Origin: Desulfobacterales bacterium
GTDB taxonomy: Bacteria; Desulfobacterota; Desulfobulbia; Desulfobulbales; BM004
Direction of reading: 5' to 3'
Length of the DNA stretch: 7,793 bases
Assembly (NCBI GenBank): GCA_012974315.1
Contig: JAAXQI010000003.1
Span: 1 to 7,793 of the forward strand
The translations under genes were made by a program, and so were the position numbers. Shown in pieces: positions 5,836 to 7,793 of this stretch (position 1 is its first letter; every line of letters begins with the position of its first letter). Under the pieces are notes generated by a model. The model saw only the letters and a program-made list of their open reading frames with translations. It searched no databases and was not told where the DNA came from.

Positions 5836-7750
5836 TTAAATATTGATATTCATCAAGCTTGTCGTTAAAAATCAGGTCAGGTTCTAAATTTATGACTGTC
5901 TGCCTGAAAGCAGCACGCTGCAGTTGTTCCTCGTCTACCAGGATGCCAAGACTGTCACGAAGTCGTTGCCTGTAGCTTGCATGTGATTCATAATCCCGGC
6001 TGTCCAGATCAAGATGAGATATCAACTCTTTGAATTGGGCTGGTGTGAGGTGGTCACAAAGGTGGTAAAGAAGCCAGACAGTCGCCACATTTTCAGAATT
6101 AACCCCGGCCCAGTTCATTGAAATCTGCTTGTGAGGGCTGACATGGTCAGGCCTGGGGAAGTATGCCTGTTTCTGATAGACAAAAAGGTTTCTTTCGTTA
6201 TCAATGGCATCGATACTGTTCCAGCCAAGCTGAAGAGCTGCAGTATATACCAAAGGCTTGATAACAGAACCCATGGGGCGCTTTGCCGCGACAGCGCGAT
6301 TGAAGAAGTGGTTTTCCTTTCCCCCGACCATGGCCCGTATGGTTCCATCCTCCAGAACAATCAAGCCTCCCTGGATTTCAGGATATTTTTCCATGTCAAG
6401 CAGAAGAGTATTGTTGATCCTGTCAATCTCCCGGACACTAACGAAAATCTGATCTCCTACCTTCATCCCTTTAAGAAACCGTTTAAGGTCATCTGCCTGG
6501 GGTTCTGTCCAGCGCTGTTTTTCCCATTTGACCAGAGAATCAACAACTGGAAGTATGCCTGAATAGTCAATAATGCCTGTCAGGTTCTGTTTTCCGTCAA
6601 GCTTGCCGAGTGATACAGTTATTGAAGGTTTGTCGGAAATATCTATCGATGAGATGCTTCCAAAGAGAAAACCATTTACATGCAGGTCCCTGTCCCCGGC
6701 CCGGGTGAGACCATTGTAGTATTTTTGTACCTCTTCATGGGCATACCCTTTCAATCGAATGGAGAGCCTTGATAACTCTTTGCGCAGTGCATAAAAACCT
6801 TGATCCTGCAGGCCTTTTTCAACTGTGGTGAAGATTTTTATACCAGAGGTTGCAATATTGGCGATTCCATTCGCAGCCAAAGCCTCTTCCACTTCAGGAG
6901 CAGATAAACCTAATTTGACAAAATCCATTAGAGTGTTGAGCGGGAAAAACATTTTTCCCTGCTCAAAAGCGATATCCTGCTGCAAATACTCTTCATACCG
7001 GGCTGAAGATATCATCCCCAGTTTATGCATTTGACCCAGGACATAACCGGCCCGTTGTTTGGCCCGTTTCATGGCCAGGGCAGACATTTCTTCGTTGTCT
7101 TTGATGAATGGATTGTAATAATTGGGCCTTTTGACACTACCGGCGATAAATGCGATTTCCAGGGTATCCAGTTCTGAAGCAGGCTTGTTGAAATAATATT
7201 GAGCCGCAACCCCAAGACCGTGTCCATTGCCGCTGACATAGAACTGGTTGGCATAAAACTCCATTATTTTTTCTTTTGGATAATGGTACTCCAGCTTTAA
7301 GGCATAGAGCAGCTCTATAAGTTTGGATTTCAGGGAGCGGTCTTTTCTTTTGAACAGATTTTTGGCAGTTTGTTGCGTAAGGGTACTGCCGCCCTGGACA
7401 ATTTTTCCGGCCCTGATATTGACAACCAGGGCTCTCAGGACACCTGGGATATCGGCACCGAAGTGTTCAAAAAAGTTATTGTCCTCAGCGGCGACAATGG
7501 CGTTAATAAAATCCCCGGGGATTTCATCATATTGAATATACTGCCGGTGAGCATCCTTGAAAAAGACCCCTATTTTGTTCTGGCCGTCACGATAATAAAC
7601 CGGGCTTTCCATGGACAGGAGTCTTTCAATGTTGGTCTGGTTGATTTCATCACCTGGATTAAAGACAATGAACCAGAAAAAAGCAGCCAGGCCCGCAATA
7701 ATTGTCAGCCCCAATAAAACTGTTATGAAATAAAGTAATTTCTTAAGCAT
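5747..7750 (-). CDS. Penicillin-binding protein 1A-type, glycosyltransferase and N-terminal transpeptidase part
   Basis: Class A PBPs polymerise lipid II into glycan strands (GT51 domain) and cross-link peptides (transpeptidase domain) in the periplasm while anchored in the inner membrane. This 667-residue piece has a cytoplasmic MLKK start and one membrane segment at about 5-30. GT51 motifs follow: AAEDNNFFEHFGAD (87-100, catalytic E89), QGGSTLTQQTAKNLF (119-133), KEKIMEFYANQFYVSGNGHGLG (159-180, second Glu E164) and IAGSVKRPNYYNP (202-214). Residues 300-455 hold a beta-rich linker domain (GMKVGDQIFVSV, 428-439). The transpeptidase domain starts at GGLIVLEDGTIRAMVGG (461-477), with the nucleophile motif SVIK at 495-498 and SxN as SEN at 552-554. 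Reading then stops at 5747 before the KTG box because of a frameshift; the last residues FAGN are out-of-frame. The ATG at 7750 is bounded by an in-frame TGA four codons upstream; no clear ribosome binding site is seen. The glycosyltransferase could still function. Confidence 0.93.
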   Translation of the reverse strand: MLKKLLYFITVLLGLTIIAGLAAFFWFIVFNPGDEINQTNIERLLSMESPVYYRDGQNKIGVFFKDAHRQYIQYDEIPGDFINAIVAAEDNNFFEHFGADIPGVLRALVVNIRAGKIVQGGSTLTQQTAKNLFKRKDRSLKSKLIELLYALKLEYHYPKEKIMEFYANQFYVSGNGHGLGVAAQYYFNKPASELDTLEIAFIAGSVKRPNYYNPFIKDNEEMSALAMKRAKQRAGYVLGQMHKLGMISSARYEEYLQQDIAFEQGKMFFPLNTLMDFVKLGLSAPEVEEALAANGIANIATSGIKIFTTVEKGLQDQGFYALRKELSRLSIRLKGYAHEEVQKYYNGLTRAGDRDLHVNGFLFGSISSIDISDKPSITVSLGKLDGKQNLTGIIDYSGILPVVDSLVKWEKQRWTEPQADDLKRFLKGMKVGDQIFVSVREIDRINNTLLLDMEKYPEIQGGLIVLEDGTIRAMVGGKENHFFNRAVAAKRPMGSVIKPLVYTAALQLGWNSIDAIDNERNLFVYQKQAYFPRPDHVSPHKQISMNWAGVNSENVATVWLLYHLCDHLTPAQFKELISHLDLDSRDYESHASYRQRLRDSLGILVDEEQLQRAAFRQTVINLEPDLIFNDKLDEYQYLKKMQYGADFEIFLEEVEQLPSAYDTFAGN

Positions 7751-7754
7751 AAAC

Positions 7755-7777
7755 TGAAATCAAATGTTTGGATTTCA
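7755..7777. repeat. Short inverted repeat upstream of the PBP gene
   Basis: TGAAATC (7755-7761) and GATTTCA (7771-7777) are exact reverse complements around a 9-base spacer; AAA and TTT inside the spacer can extend the stem past one bulged base. The element starts 4 bp upstream of the PBP start codon. It could be an operator or a leader hairpin near the translation start, but it is AT-rich and short, so chance is a real alternative. Confidence 0.25.
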
Positions 7778-7793
7778 ACCAGTAGTTGTAAAT

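Larger units (their letters stand above)
4477..7750 (-). pseudogene. Class A penicillin-binding protein gene split by a frameshift
   Basis: The two overlapping frames form one gene: GT51 glycosyltransferase, linker domain, SxxK and SxN on the first; the KTG box on the second. Removing one base from the four-A run at 5759-5762 (plus strand) joins ...YDT to LQEIEYL and gives one reading frame of 1090 residues. As given, the transpeptidase domain is cut between SxN and KTG, so it should be inactive, while the membrane anchor and glycosyltransferase domain stay intact. The rest of both frames is long, without stops, and has intact motifs, so the lesion is either very recent or an assembly or sequencing error. 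I cannot tell which from this sequence. Class A PBPs are often redundant, so a real loss could be tolerated. Confidence 0.65.

Noticed and set aside
6131..6562. 143-codon plus-strand reading frame
   Set aside because: It is antisense to the PBP transpeptidase and linker coding region, which has clear motifs; its product has no recognisable features.

Overview
This 7.8 kb window looks like ordinary bacterial chromosome. The protein flavour (a class A penicillin-binding protein, TilS, and an outer-membrane TPR-type lipoprotein with a classical lipobox) points to a Gram-negative bacterium. My impression is a Desulfobacterota-like (deltaproteobacterial) lineage, but this is inference from protein style, not a search result.

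Layout from left to right. Positions 1-203 hold no recognisable gene; they end in a short heptanucleotide tandem repeat that runs into the 3' end of tilS. Positions 204-1721 (minus) are tilS, the tRNA(Ile2) lysidine synthetase. Divergent from it, across only 31 bp, 1753-2334 (plus) encodes an Ogt/MGMT-type O6-alkylguanine-DNA alkyltransferase. This converges, with 5 bp between the stop codons, on 2340-4145 (minus), a 601-residue lipoprotein with TPR-like helical repeats. A 331 bp intergenic region (4146-4476) follows, containing a perfect 12-bp palindrome that resembles REP elements and a second, nested inverted/direct-repeat structure. Positions 4477-7750 (minus) are one class A penicillin-binding protein gene split into two overlapping frames by a +1 shift (one extra base, or two missing) near 5755-5765.

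The cell-envelope half (PBP plus lipoprotein, same strand, PBP first) may be a functional pair, since TPR-type outer-membrane lipoproteins are known to activate class A PBPs in other proteobacteria; here that is a hypothesis only. tilS and the alkyltransferase are housekeeping genes for decoding and DNA repair with no evident link to the envelope genes. The points most worth a second look are the frameshift inside the transpeptidase domain, the unusually large insertion in that domain, the REP-like palindrome in the lipoprotein leader, and the repeat-encoded TilS tail. I do not see a CRISPR array, phage, toxin-antitoxin, defence cluster, tRNA or rRNA, and I do not claim a new system.
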